This document shows positions 52,264 to 61,222 of a stretch of DNA of 64,000 nt, in pieces; positions within the stretch are counted from its first letter, which is position 1; each line of letters starts with the position of its first letter. Both the position numbers and the translations under genes were made by a program. The DNA comes from Flavonifractor sp. An112 (GTDB lineage: Bacteria > Bacillota > Clostridia > Oscillospirales > Oscillospiraceae): NCBI RefSeq assembly GCF_002161085.1, contig NZ_NFLU01000008.1, positions 100,921 through 164,920 on the forward strand. The letters run 5' to 3'. The notes under the pieces were generated by a model. That model was given only the letters and a program-made list of their open reading frames with translations. It was not told the origin of the DNA and made no database searches.

Positions 52264-53195
52264 ACTTTGCTCACTACCCTCATCAGATTATTGAAGAACA
52301 GATCCTGCACCAGGGCCAGGCCGTAGCCCCGCTCCAGCAGGAAGTGGTAAAGCCGTTCATAGTCCTGGACTCCGGCCATGCTGCCGGCCAGGGGGCTGCA
52401 TCCGTCCAGATCGCCCCCCAGGGCGATGTTTTTCTCGCCCCCCAGCTCCAGCCAGTGGTCCAGATGGGCGGCAATGGCCTCCAGATCCGCCTTACCGCCC
52501 ACAAACTCAGCGTAGAGGTTCAGTCCCGCCACGCCGCCATGCTCTATTATGGCAGTAAATTGCTCGTCGGTCAAGTTCCGGGGATGAGAAAACGCAGACC
52601 GGCTGTTGGAATGACTGGCAAAAAAGGGACCGGACAGGGTGTCCGCCACATCCCAGAAGCCCGGGTCGGACAGATGGGACACATCCACCAGCACTCCCAG
52701 CTCCTCCGCTTTGCGGACAAAGGCCTTTCCCTGAACGGTCAAGCCCTTGTCGGTGTCCTCTGCGTTGGTGCCGCCCAGAGCGTTGGCCCGGTTCCAGGTG
52801 GGATTGACCGCCCGGACACCCAAAGCACAGGCCTCCTCCAGCCGTTCCACAGAACAGTCCAGCAGCTCTGCCCCCTCTACAGACAGGAAGGCAGCCATCT
52901 TTCCAGCCGCGAAAGCCTTCTCCGCCTCCTCTGCCGTCCGGCAGTGGGTAATCACAGAGGCGTTGGCCTCCATTTCCCGGGAAAAGAGCTGGTATTCCCG
53001 CTCAAAGGTCTCCCGGGGTATAAGCCCGGGGAAATCCTCCGGCTGACCAAAAAGGGCAAAGAATTGAGCGTACCGGCGGAAGGCTCTCCCCCGCTCCAGA
53101 TCCACATGATAGGAATTGCGGCCAAAGCCGCCCCCCTCCAGGCAGCATTTCAGCACCGTATCACAGTGTCCGTCAAAGACGTCGATCTCCGGCAA
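52251..53195 (-). CDS. Membrane dipeptidase-family (M19) peptidase
   Basis: A 314-residue zinc dipeptidase, opening MPEIDVFDGHCDTVLKC with the first H-x-D metal pair. FLSVEGAELL holds the bridging Glu, and DVSHLSD and ASHSNSRS the further His ligands. No signal peptide, so probably cytoplasmic. Family members cleave dipeptides including D-amino-acid ones; a clostridial form near amino-acid genes could recycle peptides. Confidence 0.92.
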   Translation of the reverse strand: MPEIDVFDGHCDTVLKCCLEGGGFGRNSYHVDLERGRAFRRYAQFFALFGQPEDFPGLIPRETFEREYQLFSREMEANASVITHCRTAEEAEKAFAAGKMAAFLSVEGAELLDCSVERLEEACALGVRAVNPTWNRANALGGTNAEDTDKGLTVQGKAFVRKAEELGVLVDVSHLSDPGFWDVADTLSGPFFASHSNSRSAFSHPRNLTDEQFTAIIEHGGVAGLNLYAEFVGGKADLEAIAAHLDHWLELGGEKNIALGGDLDGCSPLAGSMAGVQDYERLYHFLLERGYGLALVQDLFFNNLMRVVSKVCTM

Positions 53196-53210
53196 GGCAC
53201 CCGCCTCCTT

Positions 53211-53582
53211 TTAAAACGCATTTTCCCAATAGTGAAACTCCGGTTCCCGGGTAGCCATGCCCTGGGGCGCATACAGCTCCGCCACGTCGAACCGGGGCTG
53301 GAGCCCCATATCAGGGTGCTCCGCCAACCAGCACTCCGCCGTGGTACGCAGCTTCTGCTGCTTCCGCCGGTCCACCGCCGCCCGCCCGGGGGCAAAGGAA
53401 TCATTCTTCCGCAGCTTCACTTCTATAAAGCATAAATACTTGTCAGTCGTTGCAATCAGGTCGATTTCTCCAAACCGGCAGTGATAACCGGCGGCAACGA
53501 TGGTATAGCCCCGCTGCCGCAGCAGCTCCGCCGTCTTGGCCTCCCCCCAACGACCCAGCAGCTTGGCCTCTCCCCCGCTCAT
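53211..53582 (-). CDS. YraN family (UPF0102) nuclease-like protein
   Basis: A 123-residue protein with a restriction-endonuclease-like fold: LGRWGEAKTAELLRQRGY, then CRFGEIDLIATTDKYLCFIEVKLR, which contains the E...D...ExK nuclease motif. Function unproven; the gene is commonly linked to rnhB, as here (overlap 4 nt). Confidence 0.92.
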   Translation of the reverse strand: MSGGEAKLLGRWGEAKTAELLRQRGYTIVAAGYHCRFGEIDLIATTDKYLCFIEVKLRKNDSFAPGRAAVDRRKQQKLRTTAECWLAEHPDMGLQPRFDVAELYAPQGMATREPEFHYWENAF

Positions 53583-54184
53583 AGCTTTTTCAGGAAGGTG
53601 CGGCGGTGGATGGGACAGGGCCCGTACTGCCGCAGCCGTTCATAGTGGAGTTTTGTGGGATATCCCTTGTGCTGCTCAAAGGCGTACTGGGGGTACTGTT
53701 CCGCCATCTCCTCCATGTACCGGTCCCGGCTCACCTTGGCCAGAATGGAGGCGGCGGCAATAGATGCCGACAGGGAATCTCCCTTTACAACTGTTGCGTG
53801 GGGCGTGGTGACGGCTCCGTGCTTTCCATGGTCCCGGTTACCGTCGATGAGGGCGAAGTCGGGCTTGACGCTCAAGCCGTCAATGGCCCGCTGCATGGCG
53901 TTCATCCGGGCGCTGAGGATGTCGGTTTCATCGATCTCCTCCGCTTCCACCCATGCCACGCTCCAGGCCTGGGCCTGCTCTATAATCAGATCGTAGAGCT
54001 GATCCCGCTTTTTAGGAGTCAGCTTTTTGGAGTCATTGAGGCCGGGGATCACCAACTCCCGGGGCAGGATCACCGCAGCGGCGTACACCCGACCGGCCAG
54101 GGGACCAGCTCCCGCTTCGTCGCAGCCACACACCAGTTCATGGCCCTGGGCCCAGCAGTCCCGCTCCAGTTCCCACAGATCCAT
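53579..54184 (-). CDS. rnhB: Ribonuclease HII
   Basis: A 201-residue enzyme that cuts RNA at DNA-RNA junctions, removing misincorporated ribonucleotides. VCGCDEAGAGPLAGRV gives the catalytic Asp/Glu, with the later Asp in FALIDGNRD and in ASILAKVSRDRYM. It is downstream of rbgA in the order rbgA-rnhB-yraN. Confidence 0.96.
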   Translation of the reverse strand: MDLWELERDCWAQGHELVCGCDEAGAGPLAGRVYAAAVILPRELVIPGLNDSKKLTPKKRDQLYDLIIEQAQAWSVAWVEAEEIDETDILSARMNAMQRAIDGLSVKPDFALIDGNRDHGKHGAVTTPHATVVKGDSLSASIAAASILAKVSRDRYMEEMAEQYPQYAFEQHKGYPTKLHYERLRQYGPCPIHRRTFLKKL

Positions 54185-54198
54185 ATAGTATATCTCCT

Positions 54199-55053
54199 TT
54201 ACACCTCTTGGGGAGTCTCCAGGGTAAAGTTACCCAGCTTGCCGCTGCGGTACTCCTCCAGCAGCACCCGGGCCATACGCTCGGTGTCCACCTCGCCGCC
54301 GGAGATCAAGAAGCCCCGCTTGCGGCCGCAGGCCTCCAGCAGCTCCCAGCCAGCTAAACCGGGCTGGGGCTCCACCTTGTAGCGGTCGGTGATGGCCTGG
54401 GGATACCGCTGTCCCAAAATCTCCATCAGGTGGCAGGCCAGGGTCTCCCGGTCCATGATTTCATCCTTCACCGCCCCGGTAAAGGCCAGGTGCATTCCGG
54501 TGATCTCGTCCTCAAACTTGGGCCAGAGAATGCCGGGGGTGTCCAGCAGGTCCAGGCCCGGGTCCACGTTGACCCACTGCTTGCCCCGGGTGACGCCGGG
54601 CTTGTTGCCCGCCTTGGCGGACTTCTTTTTGGCCACCTGATTGATAAAGGTGGACTTGCCTACGTTGGGCACCCCTACCACCATGGCCCGCACAGGGCGG
54701 CCTACCAGTCCTTTTGCCTTCCACTGCTCGATCTTGTCCTTCAGGGCGGACTTGATAGCGGCGGAGAATTGATTGACTCCCTTGCCGTCCCGGGCGTTGG
54801 TCTCCATGACCCACCAGCCCCGCTGGCGGAACCAGTCCCCCCACACCTTGTTCATGGCCGGGTCGGCCTGATCCGCCCGGTTGAGGATGATGAGCCGGGG
54901 CTTGTCGCCCACAATCTCATCGATATCCGGGTTGCGGCTGGAAATGGGAATGCGGGCATCGATGATCTCCGCCACCAGGTCCACCAGCTTCAGATCCGCC
55001 TGGATCTGCCGCCGGGTCTTTGTCATATGGCCGGGATACCATTGGATGTTCAT
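54199..55053 (-). CDS. rbgA: Ribosome biogenesis GTPase RbgA (YlqF)
   Basis: A 284-residue circularly permuted GTPase for late 50S assembly. I start at the ATG at 55053 (MNIQWYPGHMTKTRRQ) with AAAGGAGG upstream. LNRADQAD (G4) precedes VGVPNVGKSTFINQ (G1) and DTPGILWP (G3), the permuted order. In Bacillus rbgA follows rplS; here a secreted amidohydrolase gene separates them. Confidence 0.95.
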   Translation of the reverse strand: MNIQWYPGHMTKTRRQIQADLKLVDLVAEIIDARIPISSRNPDIDEIVGDKPRLIILNRADQADPAMNKVWGDWFRQRGWWVMETNARDGKGVNQFSAAIKSALKDKIEQWKAKGLVGRPVRAMVVGVPNVGKSTFINQVAKKKSAKAGNKPGVTRGKQWVNVDPGLDLLDTPGILWPKFEDEITGMHLAFTGAVKDEIMDRETLACHLMEILGQRYPQAITDRYKVEPQPGLAGWELLEACGRKRGFLISGGEVDTERMARVLLEEYRSGKLGNFTLETPQEV

Positions 55054-55142
55054 GCTCCCGCCTCCTTTGGTTCGGTTAGAATCAATTTTATGCTCCATTA
55101 TACACAAGATATAGTAGTTTGAAAAGAGCAAACACGCACAAA

Positions 55143-55174
55143 AAAGCGGCTCCGGATCAATCCGGAGCCGCTTT
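55143..55174 (-). terminator. Terminator after the amidohydrolase gene
   Basis: Perfect 14-nt arms (55143-55156 and 55161-55174), TCAA-type loop, flanked by a run of A that gives T on the minus strand; 14 nt after the stop. Confidence 0.92.
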
Positions 55175-55188
55175 GCGGAACAGAGAAT

Positions 55189-57183
55189 TTACTTGAGCCA
55201 GCCGACAGAGACACAGGAGCTGAGGCCGTACCAGGTCACGTTGCGGCCCAGACCCTCAAAGAGGGCGCGCACACCCACATACTCCACGCCGTCCACGGTT
55301 TTGACGGGCAGGGTGACCGACTGGTCGTCCAGCTTGATGGTGACCATGCCGTCGGCCTTGGTCTGGGCGGCGCTGAGGCCGTTCACCGTATCGTTGAGGG
55401 GCACATAGATGGTGCCGGGCTCAACGTACAGCTTGCTGTTGTAGGTCAGGGGCAGGCCGTTCCACATGATGGTGGGCTGGGACAGGTCCTTGGTGTACAC
55501 CACTTCCCCGCCGGAGACGGTGGTGAGCACCTGGATGTCCTTGATATCCTCGGCGGGGCAGTTCATGTAGTCCCGGTCAATGACCACGAAGTCGGCCAGC
55601 TTGCCCACCTCCAGGGAGCCCTTGATGTCCTCGTTGAACTCGCCGTAGGCCGCCCAGATGGTGAAGGAGCGCAGGGCCTCCTCCCGGGTCATGCACTGCT
55701 CGGCATGCCAGCCCTCGGGCGGCTCGCCCAGACGGTCCTTGCGGGTGACCGCGGCATACAGGCCATGGTAGGGATTGACCAGTTCCACGGGGGCGTCGGA
55801 GCCGTTGATGATGATACTGCCGCTGTCAATGATGGTGCGCCAGGCGTAGGCGCCCTTCAGCCGCTCGGCGCCGATGCGGTCCTCGGCCATCAGCATATCG
55901 GAGGTGGCGTGGGTGGTCTGCATGGAGGGCAGGACCCCCATATCAATGGCCCGCTGGATGTCTTCCAGGGTCAGGATCTGGAAGTGCTCGATGCGCAGGC
56001 GGGGATCCTCTCTGGGATTCTCCTCCATCACCCGCTCATAGGCGTCCAGCAGTTGGTGGTTGGCGCCGTCGCCGATGGCGTGGCTGCCCGTCTGATAGCC
56101 GTTATCATAGGCCAGCTTCACCAGCTGGTACATCTCCTCGTCGGAGGATCTGTAATTGCCCAGATGACCGGCCCGGTCGCTGTACTCCTCCAGCATGGCG
56201 GCGGAGCGGGCCCCCAGGGAGCCGTCGCTGAACAGCTTGACCGCCCGGACGTCCATGTGTTCATTATACAGACCGTCCTGAGGCTTATTGTTGCGCAGAT
56301 AATCGGCCTGAGCCCCCTCGGTGGAGGACAGGGACATCAGAATATAAACGCGCAACTTCAGACTGCCGTCCTCATACAGGGGCTTGTACACCTCGTTCAG
56401 GGTCTCCACGGAGGTGCCGGCGTTCATGGCCGAAGTGAGCCCGTAGGAGAACAGCTGATCCTGGGCCAGCAGCAGGGCCTGCTTCTGCTCCTCGATGGAG
56501 AACGCGGGGAGCAGGGCGCTGATCGGACTCATGGCGGTATCGGTCACACAGCCCAGCAGTTCCCCGTCCTCCGTCTTCAGATACTCGCCGCCCTGGGGAT
56601 TGGGGGTATCCTTCGTGATGCCCGCCAGCTCAAAAGCCATGGAGTTCACCCAGCACATATGGCCGTCCGCCCGGGTGAGGTACACCGGGTTGTTGGGGGC
56701 CACCGCGTCCAGCTCCTCCTTGGTGGGATAGTCGCTGTCCTCCCACACGGTGTTCATCCAGCCCCGGCCGCGGATCCACTCGCCGGGCTGGGCCGCGTCG
56801 GCCGCCTCCTTCACCGCGGCCAGAATGTCCTCCTTGGGTTTCCAGAAGGCATCGATCTGAAGCAGGCTTTCACCAAGACCGTTGATATGCATATGGCCCT
56901 CGATCAGGCCGGGGATCACGGTGTTGCCGCCCAGATCCACCACCTTGGTGCCGGCGCCGATGTAGGCCTCCACACCGGCCTCATCGCCCACATAGACCAG
57001 CCGGTCGCCCTTGACGGCAATGGCGCTGGCCACGGTGAACTCCTCATCCACCGTATAAATATTGCCGTTGCGGTACACACTGTCGGCGGGCTCAGGGCCG
57101 GCCGCAGAGGCGGGGAAGAGGGAGAGAAGCATGGTAAGTGCCAAAATCGTGCCAAGAATGCGTCCAAAGCCTTTGCGTGACAT
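55189..57183 (-). CDS. Secreted YtcJ-like amidohydrolase with copper-amine-oxidase-N-like C-terminal domain
   Basis: A 664-residue exported protein. Residues 1-27 are a signal peptide ending at SAAGPEPA. The metal-dependent amidohydrolase core (YtcJ type) shows GHMHINGLGES, HAIGDGANHQ and the final SDAPVELVNP. Residues from about 580 (LYVEPGTIYVPLNDTVNG) to the end are a repeat of the stalk/copper-amine-oxidase N-domain type often found on secreted clostridial proteins. It probably acts on amides or cyclic ureides outside the membrane; the substrate is unknown. It lies between rplS and rbgA, which are normally adjacent, and has AT-rich upstream DNA, both signs of insertion. Confidence 0.88.
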   Translation of the reverse strand: MSRKGFGRILGTILALTMLLSLFPASAAGPEPADSVYRNGNIYTVDEEFTVASAIAVKGDRLVYVGDEAGVEAYIGAGTKVVDLGGNTVIPGLIEGHMHINGLGESLLQIDAFWKPKEDILAAVKEAADAAQPGEWIRGRGWMNTVWEDSDYPTKEELDAVAPNNPVYLTRADGHMCWVNSMAFELAGITKDTPNPQGGEYLKTEDGELLGCVTDTAMSPISALLPAFSIEEQKQALLLAQDQLFSYGLTSAMNAGTSVETLNEVYKPLYEDGSLKLRVYILMSLSSTEGAQADYLRNNKPQDGLYNEHMDVRAVKLFSDGSLGARSAAMLEEYSDRAGHLGNYRSSDEEMYQLVKLAYDNGYQTGSHAIGDGANHQLLDAYERVMEENPREDPRLRIEHFQILTLEDIQRAIDMGVLPSMQTTHATSDMLMAEDRIGAERLKGAYAWRTIIDSGSIIINGSDAPVELVNPYHGLYAAVTRKDRLGEPPEGWHAEQCMTREEALRSFTIWAAYGEFNEDIKGSLEVGKLADFVVIDRDYMNCPAEDIKDIQVLTTVSGGEVVYTKDLSQPTIMWNGLPLTYNSKLYVEPGTIYVPLNDTVNGLSAAQTKADGMVTIKLDDQSVTLPVKTVDGVEYVGVRALFEGLGRNVTWYGLSSCVSVGWLK

Positions 57184-57494
57184 GAATTTCGCCTCCTATT
57201 TGATTCTTCTTTCTCAGTTTCCCGGTGTGCGCGATTGGGCCTGTCCTCCTTTCCTCTTGCTCTTGCCTATAGCGTACCATGAAGCATTTTCTTTTGCAAG
57301 ACGGTTTTTCAAAAGTCCATTTATGCCTCTGTATTCCTCTATTCTGTCTGAAACCATTTAAAAACCTTAAAAATATTTCAGTTTCTTTATGAATTATAAC
57401 CAAAACAAGAACATCAAACTTCGCCGTTCTCAATTTACCGATGCATTTTTGTGCAAGATGGCAAACAGTTTGCGTTTTCTAACTATTTTTAGAC
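57184..57494. other. AT-rich gap upstream of the amidohydrolase gene
   Basis: About 310 nt without a gene, much more AT-rich than its surroundings, between the rplS terminator and the amidohydrolase start. I see a TTGCAA/TACGCT-type promoter with 17-nt spacing about 60-90 nt before the start, a more upstream TATAAT, and a 13-bp palindrome GCAAACAGTTTGC at 57461-57473 that could be an operator. A ribosome site AGGAGG precedes the ATG. Nothing codes convincingly here. Confidence 0.6.
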
Positions 57495-57503
57495 ATAAAA
57501 AAA

Positions 57504-57525
57504 GAGAGAGGCAGCTGCCTCTCTC
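57504..57525 (-). terminator. Terminator after rplS
   Basis: A perfect 22-nt palindrome (arms 57504-57514 and 57515-57525), followed by seven T on the minus strand; 24 nt after the rplS stop. Confidence 0.88.
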
Positions 57526-57549
57526 CTTTTTCGGATAAATCCAATGCGA

Positions 57550-57891
57550 TTAGATGCGCTCCTTAACCTTGGCCCTCTTACCCACGCGGTCACGCAGATA
57601 ATACAGCTTGGCGCGGCGCACCTTACCCTTGCGGACGATCTCGATCTTGTCCACAGCGGGAGCGTGGATGGGGAACACCTTCTCCACACCAACGCCGTAG
57701 GACACGCGGCGAACAGTGATGGTCTCCTCGATGCCGCCGTGCTTCTTGGCGATCACGGTGCCCTCAAAGACCTGGATACGCTCGCGGTTGCCTTCCTTGA
57801 TGTGCACGTGCACACGGACGGTGTCGCCCACATTGGCCACGGGGGGCTCAGCCTTCTGATACTTGGCGCTGAAAGCCTGCATAAGATCCAT
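57550..57891 (-). CDS. rplS: 50S ribosomal protein L19
   Basis: A 113-residue L19 started at the ATG at 57891 ([15 protein letters not shown]) with AGGAGG 8 nt upstream. The core [20 protein letters not shown] and [14 protein letters not shown] are diagnostic. It is a single-gene unit between its own promoter and terminator. Confidence 0.97.
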   Translation of the reverse strand: MDLMQAFSAKYQKAEPPVANVGDTVRVHVHIKEGNRERIQVFEGTVIAKKHGGIEETITVRRVSYGVGVEKVFPIHAPAVDKIEIVRKGKVRRAKLYYLRDRVGKRAKVKERI

Positions 57892-57929
57892 TTGATTTTC
57901 CTCCTGTTGATAGGCGTTCTTACCGGCCA

Positions 57930-57968
57930 TATTCCCGCCGTCCTTCTCTGGACAGCAGCCGCAGAGGA
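57930..57968 (-). promoter_or_regulatory. Structured 5' leader of rplS (possible L19 leader)
   Basis: The transcript start is near 57985, giving a leader of about 95 nt. Within it a stem forms between GTCC-type and GGAC-type segments (about 57940-57968) around a GC-rich loop. Firmicutes often have an L19 autoregulatory leader at this place. I cannot confirm the consensus without a covariance search. Confidence 0.35.
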
Positions 57969-57991
57969 CCGCCCTTTATTGAGTCCGATAT

Positions 57992-58020
57992 AGTATACCA
58001 TGCCCCACCACAAATTGCAA
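57992..58020 (-). promoter_or_regulatory. Promoter of rplS
   Basis: Minus-strand -35 TTGCAA (58015-58020), -10 TATACT (57992-57997), spacer 17 nt. Confidence 0.8.
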
Positions 58021-58029
58021 GCAGATTTT

Positions 58030-58611
58030 TCATTTTTTCTTGGTTTTCCGCAGCGGGATGGCAGACAGCCACAGAGCAACCAGCAGCAAGGTCAGGTTGC
58101 CCTCCCCTACCCGCCACAGCAACAGCGCCCCCATGGTCAGGCCCATGGACAGCCCAACGGAAAGCAGGCCCACCACCGGCTGTGCCCAGTCCTCCCTGCC
58201 CGCCAGGGTCAGCAGGCAGCTCAGCGCCCGGCCTCCGTCCAGCGGCCCCACCGGCAGCAGATTAAACAGGCCCAGAGCCAGATGGAGGCCGGTAAAGCAC
58301 CACCAGGCCTCCCCCAGTCCTGAACAGATCCAGGCGCACAGCAGATTGACCGCCGGTCCGGCCAGGGCGGCCGCCAGCTCCCGGGCGGGGCCCAGGGGAC
58401 AGCGTGCAGACAGGGCCATCTCCGCCCCCACGCAGGAGAGTTTCAGCCGGGCCACTCTGCCTCCCAGCAGCCGGATGGCGGCATAATGGCCCAGCTCATG
58501 GAGGGCGCAGGCCGCCAAAGCCTGGGGCACCAGCGTCCCGCTGTCCAGATAGTACAGCAGGGCCCACAGCAGCAGGGCCCCTGCCGTGATCTCCACACGC
58601 CCCCATCTCAT
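58030..58611 (-). CDS. spoIVFB: SpoIVFB-like intramembrane metalloprotease (M50)
   Basis: A 193-residue membrane protein with about five hydrophobic segments. HELGHYAAIRLLGG (near residues 38-51) holds the zinc-binding His and Glu; NLLPVGPLDGGRAL holds the third ligand. It begins 1 nt after the stop of a membrane M23-domain protein, the SpoIVFA-SpoIVFB arrangement. SpoIVFB cleaves pro-sigma-K in the mother cell. A CBS domain, present in Bacillus SpoIVFB, is missing, so the protein is short and its control may differ. Confidence 0.82.
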   Translation of the reverse strand: MRWGRVEITAGALLLWALLYYLDSGTLVPQALAACALHELGHYAAIRLLGGRVARLKLSCVGAEMALSARCPLGPARELAAALAGPAVNLLCAWICSGLGEAWWCFTGLHLALGLFNLLPVGPLDGGRALSCLLTLAGREDWAQPVVGLLSVGLSMGLTMGALLLWRVGEGNLTLLLVALWLSAIPLRKTKKK

Positions 58612-59595
58612 TCAGTTGGTCTCGATATAGTAGATGGGATTGATCCGCACCCCGTTGAACCGCAGCTCCAGATGCAAATGGGGTCCGGTGGTGTTGCCTG
58701 TGTCGCCGGACAGGGCCACCGTGTCCCCTGCCTTCACCGTCTGGCCCTGACTGACCAGCAGCTGACTGCAATGGGCGTAAAAGCTCTTCACCCCGTTGGC
58801 GTGGCTGATCTGGAGGTAGAGGCCGTACTGATCGGGGTCATCGCCGATATAGTCTACCACCCCATCGGCAAAGGCCTTGACCTGGGTACCGGTGTTCACT
58901 GCCAGGTCTACTCCGTTATGGAACTTCTCCTCCCCGTCCACCGGGTGCTCCCGCCAGCCAAAGGGTGAGGTGAGCACCCCCATCACCGGGCTCACTGTCT
59001 CCCCCACATCCAGCCGGTACTTATCCATGGAGGTGTTGTCCGGCAGAGCGGGACCGGTGTAGTCCACGTGCTCCACCGCCGGTTCCGGGGTGGGAGTCGG
59101 CTCTGGGGTGACCTCCGGCTGGGGCGCCGGTGTGGCGGCCACCGCCGGGGTCGCCTGGGGGTCGATCTTCAGCCCCAGGGTCCCGGTGCCTTCCTGACGG
59201 CCAAAGCCGCTGAGCCAGGCAGCCTGGGCGGCATAGAGGGCGTTCTCCCCCGCCGTTCCGCCGGTCTTGGCCTCTTCCCCGCCCAGCATCTGGCTCCAGG
59301 CATCCCCCAGGGTATCCAACATCGGCTCTCCCTTGGAGATAGACTGGCCCAGGTCGGCAAAGACCGCCTGAAAATCCGTGTCCCCCCGCAGCAGGCCCAG
59401 CACCTGCTCCCGCAGGTCGGAGATCCGCTCCGGGAAGATCCCTTTTCCGATAAATACCGCCAAAAACAGTGCCAGACAGACCACCAGCTGGGTGATCCGC
59501 CGCCTCTCCCGTGGGCCCAGCACTGTTTTTCCCTTCTTTTGTCCCGTTCTTCTGCTGGCAACCCTGCTTCGCTGCTCTCTCATGCCGGCCCGCAT
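58612..59595 (-). CDS. spoIVFA: SpoIVFA-like M23 membrane peptidase
   Basis: A 327-residue protein: a basic N-terminus (1-33), one membrane helix (about 35-54), a helical stalk, a Pro/Thr-rich linker (about 150-175) and a LytM/M23 domain. The motifs FHNGVDLA (H-x3-D) and GPHLHLEL (HxH) are both present, so zinc binding and perhaps endopeptidase activity are intact. The pairing with the intramembrane protease downstream suggests the SpoIVFA role of tethering or inhibiting SpoIVFB; SpoIIQ-type function is the alternative. A second in-frame Met at residue 5 could be the true start. Confidence 0.8.
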   Translation of the reverse strand: MRAGMREQRSRVASRRTGQKKGKTVLGPRERRRITQLVVCLALFLAVFIGKGIFPERISDLREQVLGLLRGDTDFQAVFADLGQSISKGEPMLDTLGDAWSQMLGGEEAKTGGTAGENALYAAQAAWLSGFGRQEGTGTLGLKIDPQATPAVAATPAPQPEVTPEPTPTPEPAVEHVDYTGPALPDNTSMDKYRLDVGETVSPVMGVLTSPFGWREHPVDGEEKFHNGVDLAVNTGTQVKAFADGVVDYIGDDPDQYGLYLQISHANGVKSFYAHCSQLLVSQGQTVKAGDTVALSGDTGNTTGPHLHLELRFNGVRINPIYYIETN

Positions 59596-59659
59596 CCCTT
59601 CTGTATGAGTGTGGGCTATCTATATGCGGCAGAGCAGTGGTTTATGCGGACAACCCGAT

Positions 59660-60931
59660 TTAAGGTTTGCCCCCCATGATGGCGTCCCAGTACCGTTTGG
59701 CGGCCTGTTCCACCTTGTTATCTCCGTATTGATAATAGTGACTGCCCGCCAGGGCGTCGGGCAGATACTGCTGTTTCACCCAGTGGTTGGGGAAATCGTG
59801 GGGGTAGATGTACCCCTGCTCCCGCTCCATCCCGGCCGAATCGGCGTGGACGTTCTGCAGGTGCCGGGGATAGTCCCCCGTCTTGCCCTTGCGGATGTCA
59901 GCCTGGGCAGCGGCAATAGCCTTGTACACCGAGTTAGATTTAGGGGCGGTGGCCAGCAGGATGGCCGCTTGGGCCAACGGCAGCCGTGCCTCAGGCAGAC
60001 CCAGCTGGAGGGCGTTGTCCACCAGAGCCTTAACGATGAGGGCCGCCTGGGGATAGGCCATGCCTACATCCTCGCTGGCCGAGCACAGCAGCCGCCGGAT
60101 TGCAGTGATCAGATCCCCCGCCTCCAGCAGCCGGGCCAGATAGTGGCAGGCGGCATCCGGGTCGGAGCCCCGGAGGGACTTCATCAGGGCGGAGGCAATG
60201 TCGTAGTGGTCGTCCCCCTCCCGGTCATACCGCATGGCAGAGCGCTGGGCCACCGTCTGGGCATCGGCCAGAGTGACAAGGAGCTTTCCTTGCTCCCGCT
60301 TGGCGGAGTTGAGGAGCAGCTCCACCGCGTTCATGGCCTTGCGCACGTCCCCGCCACAGGCGGAGGCGATATGCTCCTTCACGCCCTCCTCGCACACTAC
60401 CTCGCCCTCCAGCCGCTCCCCCATGAGTCGGATGCCCCGCTCCACGGCGGGCAGCACGTCGGCGGCAGTGAGGGGCTTGAATTCAAAGACGCTGGAGCGG
60501 CTGAGCACCGCGTTGTAGACATAGAAGTAAGGATTCTCAGTGGTGGAGGCAATGAGGGTAATCTTGCCGTTCTCCATGAACTCCAGCAGGGACTGCTGCT
60601 GCTTCTTGTTAAAGTACTGGATCTCATCCAGATAGAGCAGCACCCCGTCGGGGGCCAGCATGGTGCCGATCTGAGCCATAATCTCCTTGATGTCGGAGAT
60701 GGAGGCGGTGGTGGCGTTGAGCCGGTGGAGGGGCCGGTTGGTGCGCTTGGCGATGATGTTAGCCACCGTGGTCTTGCCGGTGCCCGATGGGCCGTAAAAC
60801 ACCAGATTGGGGATGTTGCCCCCCTCAATGATGCGGCGGAGCAGCCCTCCCTCCCCCAATATGTGGCGCTGGCCCACCACCTCATCCAGAGACTGGGGCC
60901 GGATCTCGTCCGCCAAAGGCCGGTATGTCAT
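59660..60931 (-). CDS. rarA: Replication-associated recombination protein RarA
   Basis: A 423-residue AAA+ ATPase (MgsA family) acting at stalled forks. Walker A GPSGTGKTT near residue 48-56, Walker B LYLDEIQYF, then the sensor region and the C-terminal tetramerisation domain with VGMAYPQAALIVKALVD. Length is typical. Confidence 0.95.
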   Translation of the reverse strand: MTYRPLADEIRPQSLDEVVGQRHILGEGGLLRRIIEGGNIPNLVFYGPSGTGKTTVANIIAKRTNRPLHRLNATTASISDIKEIMAQIGTMLAPDGVLLYLDEIQYFNKKQQQSLLEFMENGKITLIASTTENPYFYVYNAVLSRSSVFEFKPLTAADVLPAVERGIRLMGERLEGEVVCEEGVKEHIASACGGDVRKAMNAVELLLNSAKREQGKLLVTLADAQTVAQRSAMRYDREGDDHYDIASALMKSLRGSDPDAACHYLARLLEAGDLITAIRRLLCSASEDVGMAYPQAALIVKALVDNALQLGLPEARLPLAQAAILLATAPKSNSVYKAIAAAQADIRKGKTGDYPRHLQNVHADSAGMEREQGYIYPHDFPNHWVKQQYLPDALAGSHYYQYGDNKVEQAAKRYWDAIMGGKP

Positions 60932-60953
60932 GGGAACGACCTCCCTTAAAAGC

Positions 60954-60985
60954 AGAATGGAGCGGAATTACTTCCGCTCCATTCT
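60954..60985 (-). terminator. Terminator after the XRE-type regulator
   Basis: Perfect 14-nt arms (60954-60967 and 60972-60985), 4-nt loop, TTTT on the minus strand; 36 nt after the regulator's stop. Confidence 0.8.
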
Positions 60986-61021
60986 AACACACGTTCGATT
61001 GACCGTAAAGAGAAAATGCCC

Positions 61022-61222
61022 CTATTCCTCTGTGACGGTAAAGACCTTTTCAATGGACACACCGAATACCTTGGCGATATTCCAGGCCAGTACCAGAGAG
61101 GGATTATACTTTCCCTTTTCCAGATTGCTGATGGTTTCCCGCCGGACCCCCACCCTTTTGGCCAGCTCCTCCTGACTGAGTTCCAGCCGGGCCCGGTGCT
61201 CCTTGATCCGATTGTATATCAT
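61022..61222 (-). CDS. Small XRE-type transcriptional regulator
   Basis: A 66-residue protein consisting of a single helix-turn-helix domain: [20 protein letters not shown] then [20 protein letters not shown]. It is started at 61222, whose ATG overlaps the stop of the upstream small membrane protein by 4 nt. The likely target is its own operon promoter, which has a TGATA/TATCA inverted repeat. Confidence 0.92.
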   Translation of the reverse strand: MIYNRIKEHRARLELSQEELAKRVGVRRETISNLEKGKYNPSLVLAWNIAKVFGVSIEKVFTVTEE

